A stretch of 64,000 bases of DNA from Lachnospiraceae bacterium (lineage in GTDB: Bacteria; Bacillota; Clostridia; Lachnospirales; Lachnospiraceae). Below, piece by piece: positions 33,280 to 44,400 of the stretch. The notes beneath the pieces were generated by a model. The model saw nothing but the letters and a program-made list of their open reading frames with translations. It had not been told where the DNA came from and searched no databases. The position numbers were made by a program, and so were the translations under genes. Positions within the stretch are counted from its first letter, which is position 1, and each line of letters starts with the position of its first letter. The DNA is taken from assembly GCA_017614155.1 (NCBI GenBank), contig JAGACK010000050.1, positions 1 to 64,000 of the forward strand, written 5' to 3'.

Positions 33280-35339
33280 CTTCTGCCTCCTTCACTGCCG
33301 GTAAACGGTGTCTTCTCGGGCATGACAGCCCTCATTGTCCTTTCGAATTCATTGATGTCAATAGGCTTTCCGATGAATCCCACAAAGCCTTCTTTTATGA
33401 ACATTTCCCTTGCGCCGCTTACAACATTTGCGGTCAGGGCAATGATCTTTGCCACCTTCTGCTGCTGGAACGCAACATCCTTTATCCTTCTTGCGGCCTC
33501 GACTCCGTCCATCTTCGGCATCATATGATCCATGAACACGATATCATAATCGTTGTCAGTATATTTCTGTATGGATTCCTGTCCTGATCTTGCCGTATCA
33601 ACGATCATGCCGTATTCCTTCAGGAGACCTTCGGCAACGATCAGATTGAGAGGTTCGTCATCCACGACCAGGGCTCTGACACCATCAAGGACAGGCCTGT
33701 CGGTTTTCGCAACGGCAGGCTTCAGTATACCGCCCTCACCGTTTAATACACGGACTATCGGAAATCCGTAAAGCGGACGAGGCATGAAGATGATGCGGCC
33801 GTTATGTGTGATCCTTTCACCGGATGTGCTTACCGCGACAGTGACTTTTTCAGATATTCGGTCATAGTATCCGGGATCTGCCAGATATTCTTTTTCTCCC
33901 ATGAAGATGTTTGTGATATCTCCGCGCTCAAGCAGCTTTTCCACATCAGCCGCAGTTGGCGCAAAATACATGTTGATGTGAAGATCCGAAGCTGTATTTA
34001 TGGCCATTTTCCTGTATAATTCCCAGACTCTCGAATCTTTGTAATTGTTTGGATCCAGGTGGTATATGACATTGAGGAATTTGTCCGTCTTTATGCGAAG
34101 ACAGGGAGTAGGGTCAATCACGGTCTGCGTCACGGATACACGAACCGTTGTGCCTTTTCCCTTTGTGCTCTCGATGCTTACAAACCCGTTCATGCTGCGC
34201 ACGAAACCATATACTATAGGAAGCCCCAGTCCGATGCCTCCGGTGCTCCGGCTCCTGCTTCTGTTGCTCTGGTACATGCCGTTGCTGACCTTTTCGATCT
34301 CTTCGGCGCTCATTCCTATGCCTGTGTCAGTTACTTCCATAACGAGGTTGGAGGTATTTCCGTGATCGTTTGTGGTGATACGAAGAGATACTCCGCCCCT
34401 GTGAGTGAACTTGAAAGCATTGTCTAAAAGATGTCCCAGAATCCTGTTTATCCTGCGGGCATCACCCATGAGCACGGACGGAGTGTTGGGATCCAGATCG
34501 ACTATCAGATCCTTATCCATGTCCTTTTGAAAGATGGAATAGTCCATGATGATATCGTTTATCATGGACGATATGTCGTATTTGTTTACTTCCAGGATGA
34601 CATCACCTCTCTGTACCTCGCTGTAATCCTGGATATCCTCGATCTGGCGGGCAAGCCTTATCCCGGCATCGTTTATCGAGGTAACATCATCCCTTGCTTC
34701 GTTTTTCAGTATAATGGCAGAAAGACCGTTGATGACATTTACCGGTGTACGAAGTTCATGTGAGATATTTGCAAGGAAATCCTCCATGTCCTTCCTGGCG
34801 GTTTCCTTTTCCTCGTTCCTGTGTTCCAGTTCATCCGTATCCGCCCTGTTGTTCCTGAGGACCTGGCCGAGGACACAATATCCGCATATCTCCACTATAC
34901 AGTGAAGCACTATCCTGGATATGACAAGTGAATCCATGACCATCGCATCAAAGATGATACTTCGTATCACCTGCATGATGATCAGGATGAAGAATTCCGC
35001 CAGAAGGATATTCAGGAATTCCGGTCTGCGCATCAGAGTCACCGTGATCATCAGCAGCAGCGAAACTACTACGATATCAAAGGTGCTTGTTTCGTGAACT
35101 CCGTGATAGAAGGAGAGTACCATTGAAAAGATCAGATAATAGTTTTCCCTGAACACCCGCTGTTTGTACTGAAGGATATGCATGAACCAGGAAGCGATGA
35201 TGCCCGCCAGGATCAGCGGCGGAACCCAGTATTCCCAGCCCTGACTGATACTCTCTATGATGGTACCGATCGCTGCGATGCTCATGATCGCGACTACGGT
35301 ATTATGTACTCTTGTATTCCGTTCGTTTGTCTCTTTCAT
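33276..35339 (-). CDS. Hybrid histidine kinase: TM sensor - HisKA - HATPase - REC
   Basis: This 687-residue protein has about six TM helices in its first 160 residues, HisKA with H194 (NISHELRTPVN), HATPase with DTGIGM and GIGLGLPIV, a degenerate receiver-like segment, and a C-terminal REC with D604 (FMDHMMPKMDG). ATG 35339 is chosen over ATG 35375 because the latter overlaps a probable -10 (TACAAT on the minus strand, about 35379-35374). It is the first gene of the three-gene signalling operon. It lacks an HPt domain, which the next gene supplies. Confidence 0.82.
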   Translation of the reverse strand: MKETNERNTRVHNTVVAIMSIAAIGTIIESISQGWEYWVPPLILAGIIASWFMHILQYKQRVFRENYYLIFSMVLSFYHGVHETSTFDIVVVSLLLMITVTLMRRPEFLNILLAEFFILIIMQVIRSIIFDAMVMDSLVISRIVLHCIVEICGYCVLGQVLRNNRADTDELEHRNEEKETARKDMEDFLANISHELRTPVNVINGLSAIILKNEARDDVTSINDAGIRLARQIEDIQDYSEVQRGDVILEVNKYDISSMINDIIMDYSIFQKDMDKDLIVDLDPNTPSVLMGDARRINRILGHLLDNAFKFTHRGGVSLRITTNDHGNTSNLVMEVTDTGIGMSAEEIEKVSNGMYQSNRSRSRSTGGIGLGLPIVYGFVRSMNGFVSIESTKGKGTTVRVSVTQTVIDPTPCLRIKTDKFLNVIYHLDPNNYKDSRVWELYRKMAINTASDLHINMYFAPTAADVEKLLERGDITNIFMGEKEYLADPGYYDRISEKVTVAVSTSGERITHNGRIIFMPRPLYGFPIVRVLNGEGGILKPAVAKTDRPVLDGVRALVVDDEPLNLIVAEGLLKEYGMIVDTARSGQESIQKYTDNDYDIVFMDHMMPKMDGVEAARRIKDVAFQQQKVAKIIALTANVVSGAREMFIKEGFVGFIGKPIDINEFERTMRAVMPEKTPFTGSEGGRR

Positions 35340-35433
35340 GTAATAACCCCAAAAATTACATATACCCGACAACATTGTATCACTTTTTTGGCAGAAACTC
35401 TATCCCCGAATAATTGAAGTTATTTTTTTGAAG

Positions 35434-38400
35434 TTATTTATTTCCGCCGCCCACGACCCCTTTATAGTCTATCTTTCTTTTCACGATCTTAAATGTCAGG
35501 GTCTTTGTGCCGGCGTAGTATCCAAGTCCCTGCAGGGTTACCTTTGCAGTGCCTGTCTTTATGTTGTTGCTGTAGCCTGTGATCCTGAAATCCTTTCCGG
35601 GAACCAGATAGTCTGGAGAATCCTTGCTGCCGGCATAAAGGATGTCTGTCAGGTCAGCATTGCTTAATCTCACCGCATTTCCTGTGTAGTCCCGGCCGGG
35701 CAGGCTCTTCATGGCCTTTGTTTTATCTATGTCCGACGCTGCATCCTTCGTATAGCGGCAGGTCACCTTTATGCTCTCGGAGGCATCATCCTTATAGTTC
35801 CCTTTGCCGGTAAGCGTCACCGTTACGGTTCCCGAATCTTCATCTCCCGTGTATTCAAAGTCGGTTCCTGCCGTGTAGTCCGTGCCCTTTTTCAGCTTCT
35901 CCCCGTTTACATCCGTGACCGTGACTGTCGGTTTCTTCAGCTTTGACCTGACACTAAACTGATCTGCGGCTGTGGCGGTCATTCCCTGAGCCTTCAGTGT
36001 CTGCTTTGTGACAGAAAAATTCTTCGTGACCGTATCCTTATACTTTCCTTTGCCCTTTATCTTTATCTCTGCCGTGGCGCCGTCCGTGACGGCCTTGTTT
36101 TTCTTGTAGGAAACGGTATAGTCCTTTCCTTCCTTCAGCGTGACGCCGTCATATCTTACCGTGACGGACGGCTCTGCACCGCCTTTGGCATAGGGAACGC
36201 TTTCCTTATAAGCGTATTCAAAGGGCGCTTCATCCTTTAATGCGACCTTTCCCGTGATCCTGAAGGCGGATGTCTTGCTTCCCACATATCCGGCCGGGTT
36301 GCCGCTGACCGCCTCGAAGATGACAGCAGCGGTCCCGGGATCGGTATTGCCCATGATGCTGACACGCTTATAATCAGTGCCTTCCGCAAGCTGTACATCC
36401 CCTATTTTCAGGGTATATCCCGGCACGATGGCTTTCCCCGTGTAAGCATAGGTTTTTTTATCAAAGATCACCTTTGCATTTGAAAGGACTTTGCTCTTGT
36501 CTGCAACCGTGATCGTAGCAGTCGTGCTCCCGGCAAAGTTTCCGCCTTCTTTCTTCGGCGTGATAGTTGCAGTATAGGTTCTTGCTTCCTTCACCGGCGA
36601 AGGATCATAGGAGACATTGAAGCTTCCGATGCCCACGGTCTTTCCTGTATCGGCCCGGGTCAGCACAGGCATGGGCTTCTGTGTGCCTTTCTTTAGCTCT
36701 GCGCCTGTCTCGTGGGCGATGATGTCCACACCCAGGACGGCCGGTTTTATTTCAAAGGAAAGCTCCTCCTGTTTCGTATCGCTGTAGTTTCCATTAAACT
36801 TCAGCTTGATTTTCGAGATGCCGACATTCTTTCTGTTTGAATAAGTGACTGTATAATCAGTCTTTTCTATAAGCCTTCGCATTCCGTCATAGACATGGAA
36901 GGCGGGCCTGATTGCAGATCCCGTGTAAATATAGCTGTCTTTAAGACCGGCGACCCAGACTTTTGATTCCACGGTCTCCTTGCCGCTTTCCGGATCCGTG
37001 ATGATCCTTGAGACTTCTTCGCCGCCGATGGTGACGGTCTCCTCTGTGCTTCCGTCCTCCAGTGACTTTTTCTCTACCCTGGGGACATCGTTTCCGCTTA
37101 AGTCCGCCACATCCTCTCTTAAGTCCTCCAGATCCCGGCCCTTCTCATCCGGAAGGCAGGGGATGTCTGCTCTTTCCATTGTGGCATTCCCGCACCATAC
37201 GCAGGTATAGGTGGTCACACCCGGCTGCAGGAGGGTGGGTTCTCTCGTGACTTTTTTATGCTGTTCATCGTTAAAGTCGAAATGATGATTATCCGGATCC
37301 TTTGGAGTTTCTTTTCCCTTTTCGATAATACTGTCGCAGTCCGGACAGTATATATCTCCGGAGTATCCGTTTGCAGAGCAGGTCCCGGGTCTTACATCAC
37401 GAAGCTCCGTGTGGGAGTGGCTGCAGTCCGGTTTGATCGAATATACTGTGAATGCAGTAACCGCGTCCTCTCCCTCGCCTACAGTGATCTCAGCCATGTA
37501 CTTTCCGATATCAGTGGGAGCACCGGTAAGAGCGCTGCCCGTTTTGTTTCCGCTTTCATCAACGGCATAATAAAGGATCTCAGCTCCTCCGCGGATCGCA
37601 TGATCATCGGTAATGACCGCTTCAGGGCTTTTGCCGTCACTATAGTGCGTATGAAGAGGTCTTGCTATGGTAAGGGTCGCCTTCCCGTCCTTAAAGAAGC
37701 AGGCTTTATTTTTGCATGCTGCCGTGACAGTCGCTCCGTCGGCGCTATAGCTCAATACATGGGTGCAAAATGCCATATACCGGTAACGGCCGTCCGGTTG
37801 CAGGGAAGAGGGAATATCCTGCTTAGTCCAGCTGTTTCCGTCTTCACTTGTTGTATATACGCACTTATCGCATACCGTAAGAGAACCTTTTATTCCCACG
37901 CAGTCGCTGCTCCCGACGGCTTTGACGCTGTTACCGCTTATTGTCACTTCCGCATCATCGGTTCCGATCCCCGCAGCGCTGCTGCCTCCTATAGCCGTCA
38001 CATTGACATCATTGATATTGACCGATCCGCCGCTTTCTCCGTTTCCGCCTATCCCGGCAGCGTTATCAAGAGACGAGGCGTCAGCAGTCAGAACTCCCGT
38101 GCCCTCGATATTTTCGGATGTTCTCATGCTGCCTGCATAGATCGTAAGGCCGGAGCCTTTCGGAACATGTATGCCCTCCGGCGCCGTGAGGGTTGCACCG
38201 TCACAGAGGATCAGTTTCAGATTCCCTGTTACCTCGATGCGCTTTGGAACTGTCACATCCCCTTCCACAGCATAGAATTTAGTCTTCCAGTCATTGCACC
38301 ACCCGCTGCTCAATGCAACGCTGTCACAATCCTTTATGACATTGTATTCCGAGCAGCTGTTGATTCCGCCATCCTCTTTGGGGGCTTCAGGATCTTTGAA

Positions 38401-41211
38401 CCAAAGAGATGGTTTTCCTGCAGGATCCGTCCACATGAAATGACAGAGCTTGTCACGGTCTGCTATCGCGCCATCCTCTGCGGTCAGAGTTACGGTCTCA
38501 CCGCCGTATTCACGATTTTTTCCGTAAAGTTTTACTCCTATGCCTAACCTCAGCGATGTAACACCTTCTCCGCCTTCGACATCGCCCGATTTTCCGCTGC
38601 CTATGCCGGAGACCGAGCCGTCGCCGGAATTTCCTCCGCCTGTGGCAAGGATCTTCCCGCCGTTGATATAAACATTACCGCCGGCTTTCCGGCCGCCGCC
38701 GCCGATCCCGGCTCCGCTGCCCAGACTCTGGTCGCCGCCTCCCATGGCTGTGACACAGCCGCCGTTGAGAGATACTGTGATATTGTTTAGGTTAACATAA
38801 CTATACCGGCCGTCTGCTTCCCGGCCGCCGGCTGAACCGCTGCCGATCCCGGCTCCGCAACCCATTGACATATAGGGGGTCCGGCTGTTGACGCCGCTGC
38901 CGCCCATGGCAGTGACGCAGCCGCCGTTGATGGTCACGGAAGCCCTTGGATCATCTGTGCCGCCGTCGCCGCCGATCCCGGCTCCGCCGTCGGTTCCATA
39001 GGCATTTATTATTCCGCCGTTAATGATGATGCTGCTGCCGTTGCCTCCCAGGCCTGCGCCGCCGCCGATGGGAACCGGGGCAGAGTCTGCCGAATCATTT
39101 CCGTCACCGCCCCTTGCTTCCACAACGCCGCCGTTTATTATCACCCTGCAGCCATCGCCGCCGATCCCGTTTCCGGCATTTGCGCCAATCCCGGCTCCTG
39201 CGCCTCCCGGCTCTGCTGCCGGGGAAGTAAAGCCGCCGCCAAGGGTGGTAACACAGCCGCCATTAATGGTCACTGTCCCATTACCCCCGATTCCCGAATC
39301 GGCTTTTACGGGAAATGCGCCCTCCCCGCTGTTATCGATAATGCCACCGGCTGCTTTCAGGATACCCGTGCCCTTGATCGTATTGACTGTACTCCCGGCA
39401 TAGATATTAAGCTCGGCGCCGTCTTCAAGCTGTATTCCCGACCGGGCATACATGGTCTTTTCATCGCAGAGGATGAGGTTTACCTTTCCGCTGACCCGGA
39501 TCTTTCCCTGAACCGCCGTATCCTCATATGCCACATATGCAGCGCCTCCGTCTCCGTTTCCGTCCCAGGCAACATCAGACGGGCTGTATCTGACCACGGT
39601 ATATTTTCCATTCTCCAGGAGATTTCCGCTTGCCGTTGCACCGGGATCATCCTCAGGTCCTTTCATGTATTCGGTATAATATACGTCTTCAAGCTTTTCT
39701 ATCCATACATACTGTTTGTTCAGATCCTCAAAGGAAGGAGAGTCAGGCCTGACATCCTCATCGCTTTGCCGTATTTCGACACCCGTAATACTTAGGACCT
39801 CACTGGCGGAAGATAAAGGGTTGCTTCCTCCCCCTATCCCTTTGGACAGGGGTGTACCGACGGCCTTTACTATTCCGCCATTAATGGTCAAAGAAGCCCC
39901 GGCCCCGCCGTTATGAGTATCCTCACTGCCGCTGCTGCTGCCGCCGCCGATACCGGCACCTCCGCCTATAGCTTCACCGGAGGAGTTTTTTAATTCTGAC
40001 CCTGCAGCCTCAACGCTTCCCCCGTATATTCTTACATTACCGCCATTGCCGCCGGCGATCTTTTCAGAGTCGTTGCCGCTGCCGCCGCCGATCCCGGCAC
40101 CTCCGCCGGCGCCCGTGGCTGCCACCACTCCTTTGTGTATCTCAAAGCTGGTGCCGGCAGCGCCGTTACCGCCGCCGATACCGGCACCTCCGCCGGCGCC
40201 CGCAGCCGTGACAAAGCCGCCCTTAATGGTTACTGAAGCTCCCTTTCCGCCATGTCCTCTGTTTCCGCCGCCACCGCCGATCCCGGCTCCGCCGAAGTAC
40301 CCGTCTCCGCTGCCTGTGGCATTTATTATGCCTCCATAGACAGTAAGATACCCACCGCTGACTTCGCTGCTGATGTCACGGTCGCCGTTGCTGCCGCCGC
40401 CGATCCCGGCTCCGCCTCCGATAACTGTGCCGTCCGTGATCAGGCCATATTCATTTGCTGTTATATTATTCTGGCTGACATCTCCCGTAGCCGTGACAGT
40501 TCCGTCGTATATCACGACCTCGCCGCCCTTGCCGCCGTCACTTCCGCCGATCCCGGCTCCGCCTCTCATGCCGGCTGCTTTTATTATGCCGCCATGAATG
40601 ACCACCTTTCCGCAGTCAAGATGATCGTCGAGATGATTGCCGCTGATATCTATGCTGTAGCCCCCGATACCGGCAGCCACATTGGTCGAGACCGTGTGTG
40701 TGGGAACAGGATAGCTGCCTGTATTGTTCCGTGGAACGGTATATCCCGCATAGAGTTTCCCGTTGCCCCTGATGGTCTTTGATCTGCCTCCGGCGTAGAT
40801 ATTGAGCGTCGCATCTTTTTCCACATGGATGCCGTTCTGGACCACAAGCATCGTATCATCCATGAGGACCAGGTTAACATTGCCGCTTATCGTGAGCTGG
40901 GTGATAATAACGGGTTTTTCGGTCACGACATAGGTGCCTTTATCCCGGAGTGTCTGTTGCAGTGAGGTATTAGTATCCAGCTTCGTGTATCCTGTTGCGC
41001 CTTCAGCGAAAGGTCCCTGTATCTCTTTCGTACCTTCTGTATTGTGGTCAATATAATACATATCCATATTCAGAGCCGTTGCGAAAGCTGCTTCAGTCAT
41101 CGCCGGGATAAACGCAGATGCGAACAGAAGCGCAGATTCAAAAAGAAGTGCAGCTCCAAGCTTAAAAATCCAGCCTGTTTTTCTTATTCCTGAACTTTTC
41201 ATTTCAAACAT
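35434..41211 (-). CDS. Very large secreted repeat protein (GIGG-loop repeats plus Ig-like units)
   Basis: This protein has 1925 residues. The N-terminus is a signal peptide (FKLGAALLFESALLFASAF). Residues about 60-950 consist of repeated units of the form V-x-I-x-G-G-x-V-x-A-x-G-x-GGAGIGG, with about 17 GIGG-type loops. Each of three blocks opens with a similar cap (LNIYAG). This periodicity suggests a right-handed beta-helix or beta-solenoid. A Cys/His-rich linker follows, then six C-terminal Ig-like units with YTGKAIVPG or KGTDYT motifs. No LPXTG or SLH anchor is visible, so attachment is unknown. AAGGAAAG selects ATG 41211 over 41283. It is divergent from a secreted subtilase and probably acts as an adhesin or matrix protein. 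Confidence 0.82.
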   Translation of the reverse strand: MFEMKSSGIRKTGWIFKLGAALLFESALLFASAFIPAMTEAAFATALNMDMYYIDHNTEGTKEIQGPFAEGATGYTKLDTNTSLQQTLRDKGTYVVTEKPVIITQLTISGNVNLVLMDDTMLVVQNGIHVEKDATLNIYAGGRSKTIRGNGKLYAGYTVPRNNTGSYPVPTHTVSTNVAAGIGGYSIDISGNHLDDHLDCGKVVIHGGIIKAAGMRGGAGIGGSDGGKGGEVVIYDGTVTATGDVSQNNITANEYGLITDGTVIGGGAGIGGGSNGDRDISSEVSGGYLTVYGGIINATGSGDGYFGGAGIGGGGGNRGHGGKGASVTIKGGFVTAAGAGGGAGIGGGNGAAGTSFEIHKGVVAATGAGGGAGIGGGSGNDSEKIAGGNGGNVRIYGGSVEAAGSELKNSSGEAIGGGAGIGGGSSSGSEDTHNGGAGASLTINGGIVKAVGTPLSKGIGGGSNPLSSASEVLSITGVEIRQSDEDVRPDSPSFEDLNKQYVWIEKLEDVYYTEYMKGPEDDPGATASGNLLENGKYTVVRYSPSDVAWDGNGDGGAAYVAYEDTAVQGKIRVSGKVNLILCDEKTMYARSGIQLEDGAELNIYAGSTVNTIKGTGILKAAGGIIDNSGEGAFPVKADSGIGGNGTVTINGGCVTTLGGGFTSPAAEPGGAGAGIGANAGNGIGGDGCRVIINGGVVEARGGDGNDSADSAPVPIGGGAGLGGNGSSIIINGGIINAYGTDGGAGIGGDGGTDDPRASVTINGGCVTAMGGSGVNSRTPYMSMGCGAGIGSGSAGGREADGRYSYVNLNNITVSLNGGCVTAMGGGDQSLGSGAGIGGGGRKAGGNVYINGGKILATGGGNSGDGSVSGIGSGKSGDVEGGEGVTSLRLGIGVKLYGKNREYGGETVTLTAEDGAIADRDKLCHFMWTDPAGKPSLWFKDPEAPKEDGGINSCSEYNVIKDCDSVALSSGWCNDWKTKFYAVEGDVTVPKRIEVTGNLKLILCDGATLTAPEGIHVPKGSGLTIYAGSMRTSENIEGTGVLTADASSLDNAAGIGGNGESGGSVNINDVNVTAIGGSSAAGIGTDDAEVTISGNSVKAVGSSDCVGIKGSLTVCDKCVYTTSEDGNSWTKQDIPSSLQPDGRYRYMAFCTHVLSYSADGATVTAACKNKACFFKDGKATLTIARPLHTHYSDGKSPEAVITDDHAIRGGAEILYYAVDESGNKTGSALTGAPTDIGKYMAEITVGEGEDAVTAFTVYSIKPDCSHSHTELRDVRPGTCSANGYSGDIYCPDCDSIIEKGKETPKDPDNHHFDFNDEQHKKVTREPTLLQPGVTTYTCVWCGNATMERADIPCLPDEKGRDLEDLREDVADLSGNDVPRVEKKSLEDGSTEETVTIGGEEVSRIITDPESGKETVESKVWVAGLKDSYIYTGSAIRPAFHVYDGMRRLIEKTDYTVTYSNRKNVGISKIKLKFNGNYSDTKQEELSFEIKPAVLGVDIIAHETGAELKKGTQKPMPVLTRADTGKTVGIGSFNVSYDPSPVKEARTYTATITPKKEGGNFAGSTTATITVADKSKVLSNAKVIFDKKTYAYTGKAIVPGYTLKIGDVQLAEGTDYKRVSIMGNTDPGTAAVIFEAVSGNPAGYVGSKTSAFRITGKVALKDEAPFEYAYKESVPYAKGGAEPSVTVRYDGVTLKEGKDYTVSYKKNKAVTDGATAEIKIKGKGKYKDTVTKNFSVTKQTLKAQGMTATAADQFSVRSKLKKPTVTVTDVNGEKLKKGTDYTAGTDFEYTGDEDSGTVTVTLTGKGNYKDDASESIKVTCRYTKDAASDIDKTKAMKSLPGRDYTGNAVRLSNADLTDILYAGSKDSPDYLVPGKDFRITGYSNNIKTGTAKVTLQGLGYYAGTKTLTFKIVKRKIDYKGVVGGGNK

Positions 41212-41291
41212 GTTTATTCTTTCCTTAATATATTTTTCCGACAGATTCGCTACTACTATAGCAATAAAGGAGGGGAAATACAATTCAGGCG

Positions 41292-41339
41292 CCCAAGTGC
41301 ACTGCTATACTGATAGCAGCTGTACTGTTATAACTTGGG
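41292..41339. promoter_or_regulatory. Nested inverted repeat between the divergent surface-protein and subtilase genes
   Basis: CTGCTAT-ACTG-ATAGCAG (41302-41319) lies inside CCCAAGT/ACTTGGG (41292-41298 with 41333-41339). The 237-bp gap also contains TATAAT at 41363-41368 on the plus strand. It is a likely binding site or cruciform controlling one or both genes. Confidence 0.5.
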
Positions 41340-41448
41340 AAGGTTGACGGGCAGACAAAACATATAATATCATTTGTAAGCGGATACATTTGACAGACGT
41401 AACAGCTCTGTCCGAAATTGTTGTTTTTATTGATCCGGGAGGAAAAGG

Positions 41449-44400
41449 ATGAAAGTAAGACTGAAAACGGAACTGATAAGGAAGGTGTTTGCTATCCTGC
41501 TTGTGATCTCGATGACGGTATCACAGACAGGTGGGGTTTTTGCAGCTGAAACGGCTCCGCCGTCTGACACAGGGCAGAATGTGGAAACGCCTGCGGCGGC
41601 TGAGTCAGGACAGACCGAAAGCGGGACTGAAGCTGATGAAAATGCAGACAAGACCGTTAGCGGAGCTGAAGCACCCGCAGCGGATCCGGCTGAAAATGAG
41701 TTTAACGCACCGGATGATGCAGATTCACTGTCAGAAAATGAACAGAAGTCCGAAGGACCGAACGGAGAGGAATTTGCTGTGTCGGAAAACGAAATGGCAC
41801 AGTCTGAGGATAAGGCGCTTTCATATGGAATAACGGGAATGCCGGAGGGCTTTTCCCTTACGGAAGAGCAGCTTCAGGGCAAGAAAAACATTACTGAAAA
41901 AAATGTGACAGAAGTCCTTGGTAATCTCACTCCGGGCGTTGATTACGCAGAGGATGAGGTCATGTTTGCCTGCAAGGATCCCGAATATGCGCAGACAGTT
42001 GCCGAAGCTTACGGCGGAATTCTTGAATCCTGCGAATTCGGAGTTGCGGTCATAAAGCTTGACACCTCAAAGATCACGGTTAAGGAGGCGGTCGGGGCTG
42101 GAGCCGATATACAAAACACCCTGCCTCCCGTGGATGCCATTTCATTTATAAAGCTTACAGATCCCGTTCCCGAAAAAAACGACAGCTTCTCCGGCTTAAG
42201 CGAGTCGGCCGGGGTAATGTCAGGGAAAAAGAATGCCGTCAATGAGAGAGACTGGAATTATTGGAGAAAACAATTCTCCGATCCTGCTCTGGATCCCGGA
42301 AGACTTTTCAAGGATGACTCGTCCGGCTCCAGCAAGTCAATGTACCAGTGGATGCATGACGCCGTAGGAAGCTATAAAGCCTGGGGCGTTACACAGGGTG
42401 AGGGAGTAACTGTCGCCGTTCTGGACACCGGAGTTTACGCAGATCACCCTGATCTTAAGGGTCAGGTCTCGGAGGTTGTGACATCGGTCAGCCCGAACTT
42501 TATAGATTATAACGGGCACGGAACCCATGTAGCCGGAATCGTCGCGGCAGCGGCAAACACGGTCGGAGGCGTCGGTATTGCTCCGAAGGCAAAGATCCTG
42601 GGGCTACCGATCTTTAGCGGCGGCGGAGTTAGCGATGAGTATATAGCCAAAGGCATCAACTACGTGGATAATAACGGAAATCCCAGGGCAGAGGTTATAA
42701 ACATGAGTCTTGGTGGGCCGGTATATAACAATACTGTTCAGCAGGCAATAAATGAGGCGCACAAGCACGGAGTCATTATCTGTGTGGCGCTTGGAAACGA
42801 CGGTACGAATAGCATGCTGTACCCGGCTGAGTGCGATAATGTCATAGGAGTGGCTTCCATGGATGAAACCGGGCAGAGGTCGGATTTTTCCAATTACGGT
42901 TCATGGGCTGATATCGCAGCCCCCGGCTCACAGATCTTCTCCTGCTGGAACGGACACGAGAAAGTTGAGAAGCATATTGCGTCCGACTACGATTACTGGG
43001 CCAGCTGGGACGGAACCTCAATGGCTACCCCCGTTGTAGCCGGTGTCTGCGCTCTTTACATAAGCGCCCTGAAGGCATCCGGAGAAATGCCTGCTGCCGA
43101 TAAGATAGCCGATCAGGTAGAATCCGTGATGAAAAAGACGGCCACAAAGGTTCCGGGCGCTTCCGGGATAGGAGCCGGAATGGTCAACGCTGCTGCAATG
43201 CTTGCCACCCTCGAAGAAACCGGAAAACCGGAGATCGTTGCTCCCGCAGCTTTGACCGAAGGAAGCACCGTCACTTTTAAGGATGGCGGAAACAAAGGAG
43301 GCACCCTGGGATATATCTACACGGTAAACGGTAAAAAACCTTCGGCGGCTTCGGGCAAAATAAAGGAGGGCTTCTATGTCGAGGCATCAAACGGAACGGC
43401 ATCTGTGCCCGCTTTAGATCTGCTCAATAACGGTCTTGTCATGAACGGCGCCGCAAAGCTTAAGGTTTTGCGTATCACGGGACTGGGTACCGTGACAGAT
43501 GTTGCCGAGGCAGGGATCACCTTTGAGGGAAGCTCCTCAACCGGAATGATCATTACCGGTCCTTCGGTAATTGCAAAGAGTAAGAGCCTTACCTTTAAGC
43601 TGAACCGCAATCTTCCCAAAAACTCCGTAACCTGGGGGCTTGAAGGCGAGCCTGATGGAGTTACGATCAATAAGACCAGCGGAAAGGTCAGCACAAAAAA
43701 GACATCTGAGGGCAGTTTTACGGTAACCGCCACAATCGGCACAGAAACAGTAAAAAAGACTGTTCAGCTGGTGGATGCTGTTACAAGGATCAATCTCAAA
43801 CCCGGGACAGATATTGTAACCGGTGATGAAGTATTCATTCCAGTATTCGACAGTAATGGAAATCTCAAATCCGCAAGACTCTTTAAGGTTGACACACCCT
43901 TAAACACAAAGACCGAAAATGTGATTCAGCTTTACGGAAGCACCGACAACGCCCTTGTGCCGGTGGAATTCATAAGCTCAAAGCCTTCTGTTGCCTCTGT
44001 GGATGCTACCGGAAAGGTTACGGCAAAAAAAGCCGGATCGACAAAGATCACCTGCAGGGCTGTGGACGGCTCAAATAAACAGGCTTGCGTAAACATCAAG
44101 GTTGCGGTTCCTGTTTCAAAGCTCGATATCATCGCAAAAGGAAACCAGGCTTCGGTTGCTTACGGAAAAAGCATGAAATTAAGGACCGCCGTCGGCTCGT
44201 CCTACGGAACCCCTTCCAATAAAAAAATCGTATGGGACAAATATCCTGTAAGAGTCGTTGCTCACAACAACGCAACCGGGCGTGATGACGACATTACCGA
44301 AATGGTCAGCAGCAATAAACTGATAAATATCAGTAACGGCACCCTGAGAGTGGACAAAAGAATATTAAAGTTTGGTGAGGATGCTGCCAAGAATCGTGGC

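Noticed and set aside
37258..38547. 429-codon plus-strand frame opposite the giant surface protein gene
   Set aside because: Antisense shadow of a repetitive GC-rich gene; its translation is compositionally odd and lacks a ribosome binding site.
40046..40339. Proline/alanine-rich plus-strand frames opposite the GIGG repeats
   Set aside because: These are complement translations of glycine codons in the repeat gene, not real proline-rich proteins.
35434..41211. Repeated GIGG coding segments as a CRISPR or mobile repeat
   Set aside because: The periodicity is explained by protein repeats in one long reading frame.
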